The notes beneath the pieces are model-generated. The model made no database searches. It saw only the letters and a list, made by a program, of their open reading frames with translations, and had not been told where the DNA came from. The position numbers and the translations under genes were made by a program. A DNA stretch of 64,000 nucleotides from JANQOH01 sp965201115 (lineage in GTDB: Bacteria; Pseudomonadota; Alphaproteobacteria; UBA7887), in contig OZ241745.1 of assembly GCA_965201115.1 (NCBI GenBank), forward strand, positions 558,001 to 622,000, written 5' to 3'. How positions within the stretch are numbered: the first letter of the stretch is position 1; every line of letters starts with the position of its first letter. Positions 56,932 through 64,000 of the stretch are shown piece after piece.

Positions 56932-57108
56932 CCGCGCTTGCCGCGGGCGCCCGCGAATCGCCCGCCGCCGATTCGTCGAAAACAGCGCGCGAAACGGCCC
57001 ATGCCGGCGTTCCCCGTGGGGCGGGGACGCGGAGCGCGGGGCGTTGAACGCGCGGCGCCGTTCGCCTACCATGCGCGGCGACCGCAACCGGACAGGGCGA
57101 CAAGCGCG

Positions 57109-58182
57109 ATGGACTTCGGGATATTCATCCTGGCCAACCGGCGCGACGCCGGCGACCGGCCGGCCGCGCTCATCGCCGACGCCGCCGAACAGACGCGGCT
57201 GGCCGACAGTCTGGGCTTCTCGACCGCGTGGTTCGCCGAGCACCACTTCTCGAACTACGGCCTGATCCCCTCGCCGCTGACGATGGCGGCGTATTGCGCG
57301 CCGCAAACGCGGCGCATCCGGCTCGCCTCCGGGGTAGTCGTGCTGCCGCTCTACGCGCCCGCGCGCTTGCTCGCCGAAATCGGCCTCGTCGACGCCATGA
57401 GCGGCGGCCGGCTTGTCGTCGGCGTGGGGTCGGGCTACCAGCCCTGTGAATTCGAGCGCTTCGGCGCCGACCTCGGCGAGGCGGCGGCGCGCAGCCTGGA
57501 GATGCTCGACATCCTCGAGCTCGGCCTGACGCGCGAGAGCTTCGAATACGACGGCGCTTACTACAAACTGCCGCCGACGCAAATCAACGTCCGCCCCGCG
57601 CGGCGGCCGGAAATCTGGCTCGCGGGCTCGGCGCCCGAACTTCTGCGCCGCGCGGCGGAACGCGGCTACCCGGTCATGGCCAGCGGCCGCACGAGCGGCG
57701 CCGGCGCCCTGGCCGAGGCGCGCGGCGCCTGCGCCAGGATCCATGCGCTGACGGGCCGCAACCCCGATCGCATGGACTTCGCCTGCCTGACCGTCGCGCA
57801 TGTGTGCGACACGCGCCGCGAAGCGCTGGAATTCGCCGAGAACCTCCGCTATCAGGTGCGCCTCGGCGTTACGCTGCGCAAGCGCGAGGAAACGTTGACG
57901 GATGACGGCCTGCTGCGCGAGGCGCCGTTCCCCGGGGAACCCTCGCCGGAGGACATCGCCGGCGCCATGATAATCGGCGGCCCGGAACGGTGCGCGGAGC
58001 GCTGCGTCGATCTGCTGCGGCGCGTGCGCCCCTGTCACGTCGCGCTCTATTTCCGCGTCGGGCGCGTTCCGCAAGCGCGGGCGCTGCGCTCGATGGAGCG
58101 CTTCGCCGGCGAGGTCGTTCCGCTCGTGGAAAAGGCGCTCGGGCCGCTTTCCGCGTTCGAGCCCCGCGCCGAAGCCGCCTGA
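57109..58182 (+). CDS. Luciferase-like (LLM class) flavin-dependent oxidoreductase
   Basis: A 357-residue TIM-barrel protein of the bacterial luciferase superfamily. MDFGIFILANRR, AEHHFSNYGLIPSP, RIRLASGVVVLPLYAPARLLAEIGLVDAMSGGRLVVGVGSGY are the flavin and barrel signatures. These enzymes oxidise organic substrates with FMNH2 and oxygen, or F420. The substrate is unknown. It is 18 bp upstream of an oxidoreductase gene and probably in one operon with it and the DapA-family gene. Confidence 0.88.
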   Translation: MDFGIFILANRRDAGDRPAALIADAAEQTRLADSLGFSTAWFAEHHFSNYGLIPSPLTMAAYCAPQTRRIRLASGVVVLPLYAPARLLAEIGLVDAMSGGRLVVGVGSGYQPCEFERFGADLGEAAARSLEMLDILELGLTRESFEYDGAYYKLPPTQINVRPARRPEIWLAGSAPELLRRAAERGYPVMASGRTSGAGALAEARGACARIHALTGRNPDRMDFACLTVAHVCDTRREALEFAENLRYQVRLGVTLRKREETLTDDGLLREAPFPGEPSPEDIAGAMIIGGPERCAERCVDLLRRVRPCHVALYFRVGRVPQARALRSMERFAGEVVPLVEKALGPLSAFEPRAEAA

Positions 58183-58200
58183 GCCGACCGCGAGCGCGCC

Positions 58201-59361
58201 GTGCCGGGAACGAAACGCACCGTCCGCGCCGGAATCGTCGGCTCCGGCTTCGCCGCCGCACTGCACATCGGCGCCATCGGGCGCGTCCACGGGACGAACA
58301 TCGAGGTCATCGGCGTGTGGTCGCCGACGCGCGCGAACGCCGAACGCTTCGCCGCCGCGCACGGCCTGGCGGCGCTCGACAGCCTCGACGCGCTGATCGA
58401 CGCCGCCGACGCGGTGCATGTCTGCGCGCCTCCCGCGGCGCACGAGTCGGTCGCCGTCGCGGCGCTGCGCGCCGGCAAGCACGCCATCGTCGAAAAACCG
58501 CTGACCGGCGCGTTCGACAAATCCGGCATCGCCGCGATGCACGACGCCGCCATCGCCAGCGTCGCGCGCATGAGAGAAGCCGAGGCCGCAAGCGCGGGGC
58601 GCATTTTCTATGCCGAGAACTGGGTCTATGCCCCGGCCATCCAGAAAGAGCGCGAGATCGTCGAAAAGACCGGCGCGCAACTGCTGTGGATGCATGGCGA
58701 GGAAGCGCATTCCGGCTCGCATTCGCCGGCCTACGGCGCGTGGCGGCTGGCCGGCGGCGGCTCGCTGATCGGCAAGGCGTGCCACCCGCTGACCGCCGCG
58801 CTCTATCTCAAGCGCGTCGAGGGCCGCGCGCGCGGCGACGCGCCCATCCGCCCCGCCGCGGTCAGCGCGCGCACGCACGAAATAACCCGCCTGCCCGCCT
58901 ACCGCGACGCCGGCCGCCTGCGCGTCGATTACGAAGACGTGGAGGATTTCGGCGTTCTGCACATCGCGTTCGCCGACGGAACCATCGCCGATATTTTCGC
59001 CTCGGAGATCGTCATGGGCGGCATCCACAACTGGCTCGAAATCTGCGCCAACAACCACCGCACCATCTGCAACATCAACCCCAACACGGCCATGCAGACC
59101 TACAACCCGGCGGAAGAAGCCTTCCGCGGCATTTACGTGGTGGAAAAGATCGGCACGAAACAGGGCTGGGCGCCCACCGCGCCCGACGAAGACCACTTCA
59201 CCGGCTTCCCGCAGGAGATCGAGGCCTTTTACCGCGCCGTTTCCGACGGCGAACCGGCCGAAAGCGATTCGGCCCTCGCCGCCGATTGCATCGCCGCGAT
59301 CTACGCCGGCTATGTCTCGGCCGCCCGCAAGGGCGCCGAAACGGCGATAACCCTGCTGTAG
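58201..59361 (+). CDS. Gfo/Idh/MocA-family NAD(P)-dependent oxidoreductase
   Basis: A 386-residue dehydrogenase. GIVGSGFAAALHIGAI is the N-terminal nucleotide-binding loop, and VVEKPLT-type IVEKPLTGAFD gives the conserved E-K-P. The second half has the alpha/beta domain with HPLTAALYLKR. Typical substrates are sugars, inositols or bile-acid-like compounds. GTG start at 58201. Neighbours suggest breakdown of a sugar-acid-like or other small carbon source, without proof. Confidence 0.88.
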   Translation: MPGTKRTVRAGIVGSGFAAALHIGAIGRVHGTNIEVIGVWSPTRANAERFAAAHGLAALDSLDALIDAADAVHVCAPPAAHESVAVAALRAGKHAIVEKPLTGAFDKSGIAAMHDAAIASVARMREAEAASAGRIFYAENWVYAPAIQKEREIVEKTGAQLLWMHGEEAHSGSHSPAYGAWRLAGGGSLIGKACHPLTAALYLKRVEGRARGDAPIRPAAVSARTHEITRLPAYRDAGRLRVDYEDVEDFGVLHIAFADGTIADIFASEIVMGGIHNWLEICANNHRTICNINPNTAMQTYNPAEEAFRGIYVVEKIGTKQGWAPTAPDEDHFTGFPQEIEAFYRAVSDGEPAESDSALAADCIAAIYAGYVSAARKGAETAITLL

Positions 59362-59401
59362 CGTTGCGCGCGGCGCGGCGCGCGCGAGGAGACGCGAACC
59401 C

Positions 59402-60367
59402 ATGCGGAAGTTCCCCGGCTATCGCCCGTCCGGCGTCATCCCGGCGACGCTGATGGCGTTCCACGACGACTTTTCCATCGACGAGGCCGCGACCCGCGCG
59501 CATTTGCGCGACGTCGCCGCAACGCCCGGCCTCTCGGCGATAACCGTCAACGGGCATTCGTCGGAAGTACACGCCTGCACGCTCGAGGAGCAGCGGCGCG
59601 CGCTGGCGTTCTCGCTCGACGAAATCGGCGATCGGCTGCCGCTGATCTCCGGCGTTTACGCCGATGGCAGCGCCCGGGCCGCCGCCATCGCGCGCATGGC
59701 CGGGGCCGAAGGCGCTTCCGCTCTCCTCGTCTTCCCGCCGCAAAGCATGGCGATGGGCGGCCGCCTGCGCCCCGAAATGGCGCTGGCCCATTTTCGCGCA
59801 ATCGCCGGCGCCTCCGATCTGCCGTTGATCGTCTTCCAGTATCCCGCGGCGACCGGGCTCGGCTATCCGTTCGAGACGCTGCTGGCGCTGTTCGACGCCG
59901 TGCCCGCCATCGCCGCGGTGAAGGACTGGTCGAACGACCCGCTGCTGCATGAGCGCCAGACGCGCGTTTTCCAGTCCCTGCCGCGCCCCGTGACGCTGCT
60001 GACCACGCATTCGGCGTGGCTGATGGCGTCGCTGACGATGGGCGCCGGCGGCCTGCTCTCCGGCGCCGGCAGCGTTATCGCGCCGTTGCAGGTCGCTCTT
60101 TTCGAGGCCGTCCGCGCCGGCGACCTCGCCCGCGCGCAAGCTGTAAACGACCGCATCCACCCCCTCGCCGCCGCCTTCTATGCCGAGCCCTTCCTCGACA
60201 TGCACAACCGCATGAAGGAATGCCTGGTCATGCTCGGCAAGCTGCCCGGGGCCGTCGTCAGGCCGCCGCTGGTGAAGCTCCCCGCGCAAGAGCTCGCCGC
60301 CCTCCGCGCCGCCCTCCGCGAATCCGGCCTTCTCGACAGCCGCCCCGAACTCTTCGCCGCCGAATAG
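59402..60367 (+). CDS. DapA-family (dihydrodipicolinate synthase-like) aldolase/lyase
   Basis: A 321-residue TIM barrel. The Schiff-base lysine is Lys174 in AAVKDWS and the conserved tyrosine is Tyr147 in VFQYP. The N-terminal GVIPATLMAF and TVNGHSSEV segments are typical. The family includes dihydrodipicolinate synthase, N-acetylneuraminate lyase and keto-sugar-acid aldolases; position after an oxidoreductase favours a catabolic aldolase over lysine synthesis. GAGGAG lies upstream of the ATG. Confidence 0.88.
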   Translation: MRKFPGYRPSGVIPATLMAFHDDFSIDEAATRAHLRDVAATPGLSAITVNGHSSEVHACTLEEQRRALAFSLDEIGDRLPLISGVYADGSARAAAIARMAGAEGASALLVFPPQSMAMGGRLRPEMALAHFRAIAGASDLPLIVFQYPAATGLGYPFETLLALFDAVPAIAAVKDWSNDPLLHERQTRVFQSLPRPVTLLTTHSAWLMASLTMGAGGLLSGAGSVIAPLQVALFEAVRAGDLARAQAVNDRIHPLAAAFYAEPFLDMHNRMKECLVMLGKLPGAVVRPPLVKLPAQELAALRAALRESGLLDSRPELFAAE

Positions 60368-60413
60368 CCCTCGCGCCGCCCGAACTTTCCGGGACCGCCG
60401 CCGCGTTTCACGG

Positions 60414-60717
60414 CCGGCCCGGACTTCCCGGGTGCGCGGGCGTCCCGCCCGCACGTTTGCGCGCGGCGCGGCGCCGGCGAGCCGGACGCGGCGCGCTTCC
60501 TGGGTGCGCGGGCGTCTCGCCCGCACGTCTCGATGCTGCGGGCGCCGGGGAGGGGGCGCGAAAGGCCTTGCTTCCACGGCGCCACCGCGCCCTGCGGAAA
60601 CGTGCGGGCAGGGACGGGCGGGCGCCCAGGCAGTCCGCGCCTTCGGCGCGATCTCCCGGGAAAAGCGCAACCCCGCCGAAGGCGGGGCCCGGGACCGCGG
60701 GCATCCTGCCCGCACGT
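60414..60717. repeat. Cluster of dispersed palindromic elements
   Basis: Several arms: GCGGGCGTCCCGCCCGC near 60437, GCGGGCGTCTCGCCCGC near 60509, and a left arm CCCCGCCGAAGGCGGGG with GCGGGCATCCTGCCCGC at 60671-60715. Arms are more degenerate than in the RAYT arrays. Confidence 0.75.
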
Positions 60718-61145
60718 TCGCATCCGGCGCGATGCCGGGGGGAAGCGGACGCAGGCGCCACGCGCGGCGTCGCACGGTTTGTCGAGCGAATCGGTGCGCC
60801 GCGAGAACGGAAGACGCTCGCATACCGCCGCATATGAGAACGATGCCGCGCCCGAAACCGGCCAACGGACTGCGGATCCCGGATCGCGTGCAACGGCGAT
60901 CCGTCCGCATACGATCGCTCCTGTAGTGCTGATATCACGTGACAAAAATACATGTACGGCGCGCAAACCCGGACCGACCCCGATGTGATAATGCGGCGAT
61001 ACGGCGCCTCGATCGACACAGAGGCGATTGACAAGCGCGCGCCGCCCAGCAGTACACTACACTGCATAAATCGCCGGGCCCCGGAATCGACGCCACGGGA
61101 CGCGATTCCGACTCGGTAACGCCACGTTCGGGAGCATACGGGACC
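60718..61145. other. Intergenic region upstream of the restriction-modification genes
   Basis: No credible gene. Base composition drops after ~60840, marking the edge of an acquired segment. TTGACA at 61028-61033 and TACACT at 61053-61058 (19 nt apart) form a possible promoter for the specificity-subunit gene, followed by a repeated TACACT. Confidence 0.4.
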
Positions 61146-61901
61146 ATGCCCGACGCCGCCTTGTCGAGCGCCGCCGACACTACGGGCTATAGCTTGTCGG
61201 CTGCGGAATCGTCCCCGCCGCCTTCCGGCGCGCCGCCGGCGCGGGCTTGGCGCGTACCGGTCGCCCGCATATTCGACGACGCCGACATGCGACTCGACGC
61301 CTCGTTCTTCGATCCGGGGGTCGGCGCCGCCGCGGAAGCCGCCGGCTCGTATCCCGTCGACCGACTCGGCGACCTGGCCGATGTCACGCTCCCCGGAATT
61401 TTCGAACGCGTGTGGGCCGCCGACCGCGACCATGGCCTGCCCTACCTGAATGCGACCGACTTGCTGCCGTTGTTCGCCCTCGGCGTACCTGCCCGCGAGC
61501 GCTTTCTGTCCCTTGTGTCGGATACCGATATCGAAACCCTTGTAGTCCGCAAGGATTGGTTGCCGATGACCGGTTCCGGAACAATCGGCCGGGTTTACCA
61601 TGTTCCCGAGCGCCTCGATGGATGGGCGGCGACGCACGACCTCATTCGCATCGTTCCCAAATCGCCGGATCTCGTCGGCTATTTGTATGCATGGCTCTCG
61701 ACGCCGGACGCGCAAGCGCAAATCCTGCGATATACGTATGGGGGCCGAATCACCCATGTCACCGACAGGCAGATTTCGGAGTTGCCCGTGCCGCGGCTGC
61801 CCCGCCGCGAGGCCGCCGATATCGCCAGGCGGGTGATCGGTGCGCTCGAAACCCGCGAAAGGGCGCTGCGCGCCCTGTCGAACGCATGGATCGGAAAATG
61901 A
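61146..61901 (+). CDS. Half-size DNA specificity subunit (HsdS/BcgIB-like)
   Basis: A 251-residue protein with one target-recognition domain, compared with two in usual type I S subunits of ~400 residues. Typical residues are LPYLNATDLLP, LPMTGSGTIGRVYHVP and the C-terminal helix after ISELPVPRLPRREAADIARRVIGAL, which in S proteins forms the spacer coiled coil. A half-S protein would dimerise to read a symmetric or bipartite site. The N-terminal ~40 residues are Ser/Pro/Ala-rich. It overlaps the downstream methyltransferase by 4 nt (ATGA). Confidence 0.75.
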   Translation: MPDAALSSAADTTGYSLSAAESSPPPSGAPPARAWRVPVARIFDDADMRLDASFFDPGVGAAAEAAGSYPVDRLGDLADVTLPGIFERVWAADRDHGLPYLNATDLLPLFALGVPARERFLSLVSDTDIETLVVRKDWLPMTGSGTIGRVYHVPERLDGWAATHDLIRIVPKSPDLVGYLYAWLSTPDAQAQILRYTYGGRITHVTDRQISELPVPRLPRREAADIARRVIGALETRERALRALSNAWIGK

Positions 61902-63751
61902 GCGCATCCAGCATCGTGTACCTCGTCCCGCCGGGCATGATTCGCTGCTACCTGACGGAACGATTGCGCAACGACACGCCCGAGGAAAACGTGCGGCAAC
62001 GCTGGCTGCGTAGCCTCGTGGAAGAATACCGGTACCCGAAAGCCGACTTGGCCGTCGACGTCGCCATCGCCATGGGCCGCGCGCGCAAGCGCGCGGACAT
62101 AGCGATCTACAGGCATCGCGCCGACCGCATCCAGGAAAATATCCGCGTCATTGTCGAGGTAAAACGCGACGACGTGTTGCCGTCGGATGGTAGAAACGGA
62201 ATAGACCAATTAAAAAGCTACATGGCCGCGTCCGTATCGTGCCAACACGGTCTGTGGGTCGGGAAGGAACGCGCGGCGTTCGAGAGGGCGGCCGACGGCG
62301 GGTTCGACGAAGCGCCGGACATACCCCGTTTCGGCTCGGAAACGCCGGCGGCGCCGGCCCACGGCGACCTGAAGCCCGCCCATGAGTTGAAGTCCATATT
62401 CCGCAGATGCCACAACTACATCTATGCGAACGCCGGGCTGCAAAAGGCCGAGGCGTTTCGCGAGTTCCTGAAACTCGTTTTCTGCAAGACTTACGATGAA
62501 GAGGAATCGGGCGACCGTTTGCGATTCTCCGTCGGCTCCGCCGAGCGGCGAAACGAAAGCGGCCAGCGTCGTTTGCTCGAAGAGCGCCTGGATCCCCTTT
62601 TCGGCGACGTGCGCAGCCGCTACCCCTGCATTTTCGACGACAACGAGACGATTCGTCTCGAGCCGCGCGTGGCGGCGTATCTTGTGAGCGAACTTCAGTT
62701 TCTGTCTCTCATAGACACCGATACCGACGTGAAGGGCGACGCCTACGAGGAACTCGTGGGCGCGAATCTGCGCGGCGACCGCGGGGAATTCTTTACGCCG
62801 CGGAATGTGTGCGATATGGCCGCCCTTATGGCCATGTCGCTTTATCCGCCGGATCGCCTGACCTCTCTGAAAGTCGTGGATTGCTGCTGCGGGACGGGCG
62901 GCTTCCTCGTATCCTGGCTGAACAATCTCTACCGCACGCTGTTCGACCAGGAGATCGCCAGAGGCCGGCGCCAGCCGGAAGCGACGGCCCGAAACCGATT
63001 GCGCGATGTATGCAGCCGCAACATGTTCGGAATCGACGTCAACCCGTTCCTCGTGCAGACCTGCCAAATGAATCTCGTTCTACACGGCGACGGCTCGTCG
63101 AACGTATATCGCGCGGATTCGACCAAACTTCCCGGCGAGTGGGACGACAAAACCCGCGATAACGTACCGCACGGAAAATGCGATATTGTCCTCGCCAACC
63201 CGCCCTTCGGCGGCGGCGGCAAGATCGACGACGCCCACGTGCTGGCGCAATACGAATTGCCGGCATGGGACCGGCGCTCGCCGCGCTCGGCAATGCCGGC
63301 GGAGGAACTGTTCATCGAAGCGGCCATGCGATTTCTGAAACCCGGCGGGCATCTCGCGATCGTCCTGCCGCGCGGTATTCTGAACAACCCCGGCAAACGG
63401 CGGATACGGTCATGGCTTCTAAAACGTTCCCAGGCGATCGCGGTCGTCGATCTGCCGACGACAACGTTCGCCGCGAGCAAGGGCATCAACCATCCAAGCC
63501 TGCTGGTCGCACGGAAGTTCGGCGAGGACGAGCAACGGCAAGCAGACGCGAACCGCTTGCCAACCGCGTACGAGATGTTTATGTCTCGACCCGAAACGGC
63601 CGGCATCGACCGGCGCGCCAAGCCGATTTTCCTGCGACACCCGGACGGGCGGGAACAGCACGACGAAAGCGGTCAGCGCATCAAGGACGACCAAGTCGCT
63701 ACAGTAGCTGCGGAGTTCCGAAAATGGGTTGTATCGGGACCGGCGCCGTGA
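61898..63751 (+). CDS. Fused restriction nuclease-N6-adenine methyltransferase (BcgIA/type IIG-like)
   Basis: A 617-residue protein. The N-terminal domain has an HsdR_N-type PD-(D/E)XK site: Asp67 in RADIAIY and Glu87-Val-Lys89 in VIVEVKR. The C-terminal N6-Mtase domain has motif I VVDCCCGTGGF (326-336) and the catalytic NPPFG (434-438), with GEFFTPRNVCDMAA before them, as in HsdM. No helicase or ATPase is present. Size and layout match the BcgI A subunit (nuclease plus methyltransferase) used with a separate specificity protein. The reading frame appears complete. More AT-rich than the chromosome. A methyltransferase with a non-cleaving accessory domain is the alternative. Confidence 0.82.
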   Translation: MSASSIVYLVPPGMIRCYLTERLRNDTPEENVRQRWLRSLVEEYRYPKADLAVDVAIAMGRARKRADIAIYRHRADRIQENIRVIVEVKRDDVLPSDGRNGIDQLKSYMAASVSCQHGLWVGKERAAFERAADGGFDEAPDIPRFGSETPAAPAHGDLKPAHELKSIFRRCHNYIYANAGLQKAEAFREFLKLVFCKTYDEEESGDRLRFSVGSAERRNESGQRRLLEERLDPLFGDVRSRYPCIFDDNETIRLEPRVAAYLVSELQFLSLIDTDTDVKGDAYEELVGANLRGDRGEFFTPRNVCDMAALMAMSLYPPDRLTSLKVVDCCCGTGGFLVSWLNNLYRTLFDQEIARGRRQPEATARNRLRDVCSRNMFGIDVNPFLVQTCQMNLVLHGDGSSNVYRADSTKLPGEWDDKTRDNVPHGKCDIVLANPPFGGGGKIDDAHVLAQYELPAWDRRSPRSAMPAEELFIEAAMRFLKPGGHLAIVLPRGILNNPGKRRIRSWLLKRSQAIAVVDLPTTTFAASKGINHPSLLVARKFGEDEQRQADANRLPTAYEMFMSRPETAGIDRRAKPIFLRHPDGREQHDESGQRIKDDQVATVAAEFRKWVVSGPAP

Positions 63752-64000
63752 TCTGCGTTGACGACATCAAGCGATGCAGTAACTTGCGGTAAGGCGATGC
63801 TATGCCTCAAACGATTCGGCGTATATGGCCGCCACCGAACTGGTTTGGCGTAGTATCTTAATCTACCGCTTGTACGCATATAGAATTCCCGTACTTAAGT
63901 GACCAGCCAAATCAATCGTCAATGCCCGCTACCGGGCTAGTCGCGGGTGGGCGCCGGGTGTCGGCAACTGGCCGATATCAAAAGCCATCGGAATTACCAA
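63752..64000. other. Region downstream of the restriction-modification genes
   Basis: No gene, RNA or clear terminator recognised; AT-richer than the rest. The window ends here. Confidence 0.4.

Noticed and set aside
55684..59403. Open frame of 1239 residues on the minus strand
   Set aside because: Antisense to the Rpn, oxidoreductase and dehydrogenase genes, all with clear motifs on the plus strand.
60836..60926. 30-residue frame after the palindromic cluster
   Set aside because: Too short, with no ribosome-binding site or conserved feature.

Overview
The window is very GC-rich DNA that looks like a chromosome segment from an alphaproteobacterium (Rhodospirillales-like is an inference). 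The clearest taxonomic hints are rpoH next to rluD, a DUF6476-type small membrane protein beside rluD, a ParC of alphaproteobacterial type, DUF1640 coiled-coil proteins and a PrtD-type secretion system. Most housekeeping genes are packed into operons with 4-nt ATGA or GTGA overlaps, which fixes many start codons. Lower-GC genes (restriction-modification, DUF3800, DUF262-HEPN) look acquired.

Layout. 1-2440: two tandem arrays of ~181-bp palindromic units flanking a REP-associated tyrosine transposase (RAYT). 2.5-4.1 kb: a DUF262 + HEPN two-gene module, probably defence or toxin-antitoxin. 4.3-9.8 kb: a leftward phage-derived cluster (portal, terminase, coiled-coil membrane protein, holin-like, DUF5675, Mor-like activator, zinc-finger protein) with a tRNA-Arg in it and no capsid or tail genes. 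10-12 kb: two DUF1640 paralogues and a family III CoA-transferase. 12.3-14.7 kb: DUF3800 protein, secreted metallo-beta-lactamase-fold protein, retropepsin-like protease. 14.8-18.3 kb: parC and a split TPP decarboxylase resembling sulfopyruvate decarboxylase. 18.3-21 kb: larC-larE-larB for the nickel-pincer cofactor. 21-23.3 kb: dusA followed by three small unknown proteins. 23.3-24.5 kb: a MunI-like type II restriction-modification pair. 24.6-27.9 kb: a branched-chain amino-acid-type ABC transporter without its binding protein. 28-28.9 kb: a VapC toxin with its antitoxin.

29-50.2 kb is the most distinctive region: a complete type I secretion operon (small unknown protein, PrtD ABC exporter, HlyD-type adaptor, TolC-type outer membrane channel) followed by five large secreted proteins. 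Three are serralysin-type zinc metalloproteases, one of them an 1813-residue protein with two HEXXHXXGXXH catalytic domains. Two are cadherin-like RTX proteins with an internal lipobox-like segment, one carrying a 19-nt poly-G tract near its start. All five end in the same ~110-residue module, which is likely the export signal. The natural reading is one dedicated exporter serving a locally amplified family of calcium-binding proteases and adhesin-like proteins.

50.3-60.4 kb is ordinary metabolism and regulation: SAM hydroxide adenosyltransferase, RpoH, RluD, DUF6476, JAMM peptidase, threonine aldolase, rhomboid protease, Rpn nuclease, luciferase-like oxidoreductase, Gfo/Idh/MocA oxidoreductase and a DapA-family aldolase. 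61.1-63.8 kb holds a BcgI-like restriction-modification pair (half-size specificity subunit plus a fused nuclease-methyltransferase).

Palindromic elements related to the RAYT-flanking arrays occur in at least eleven other intergenic gaps and in no gene I could identify. One pair of duplicated intergenic regions shows the same site with and without the element.
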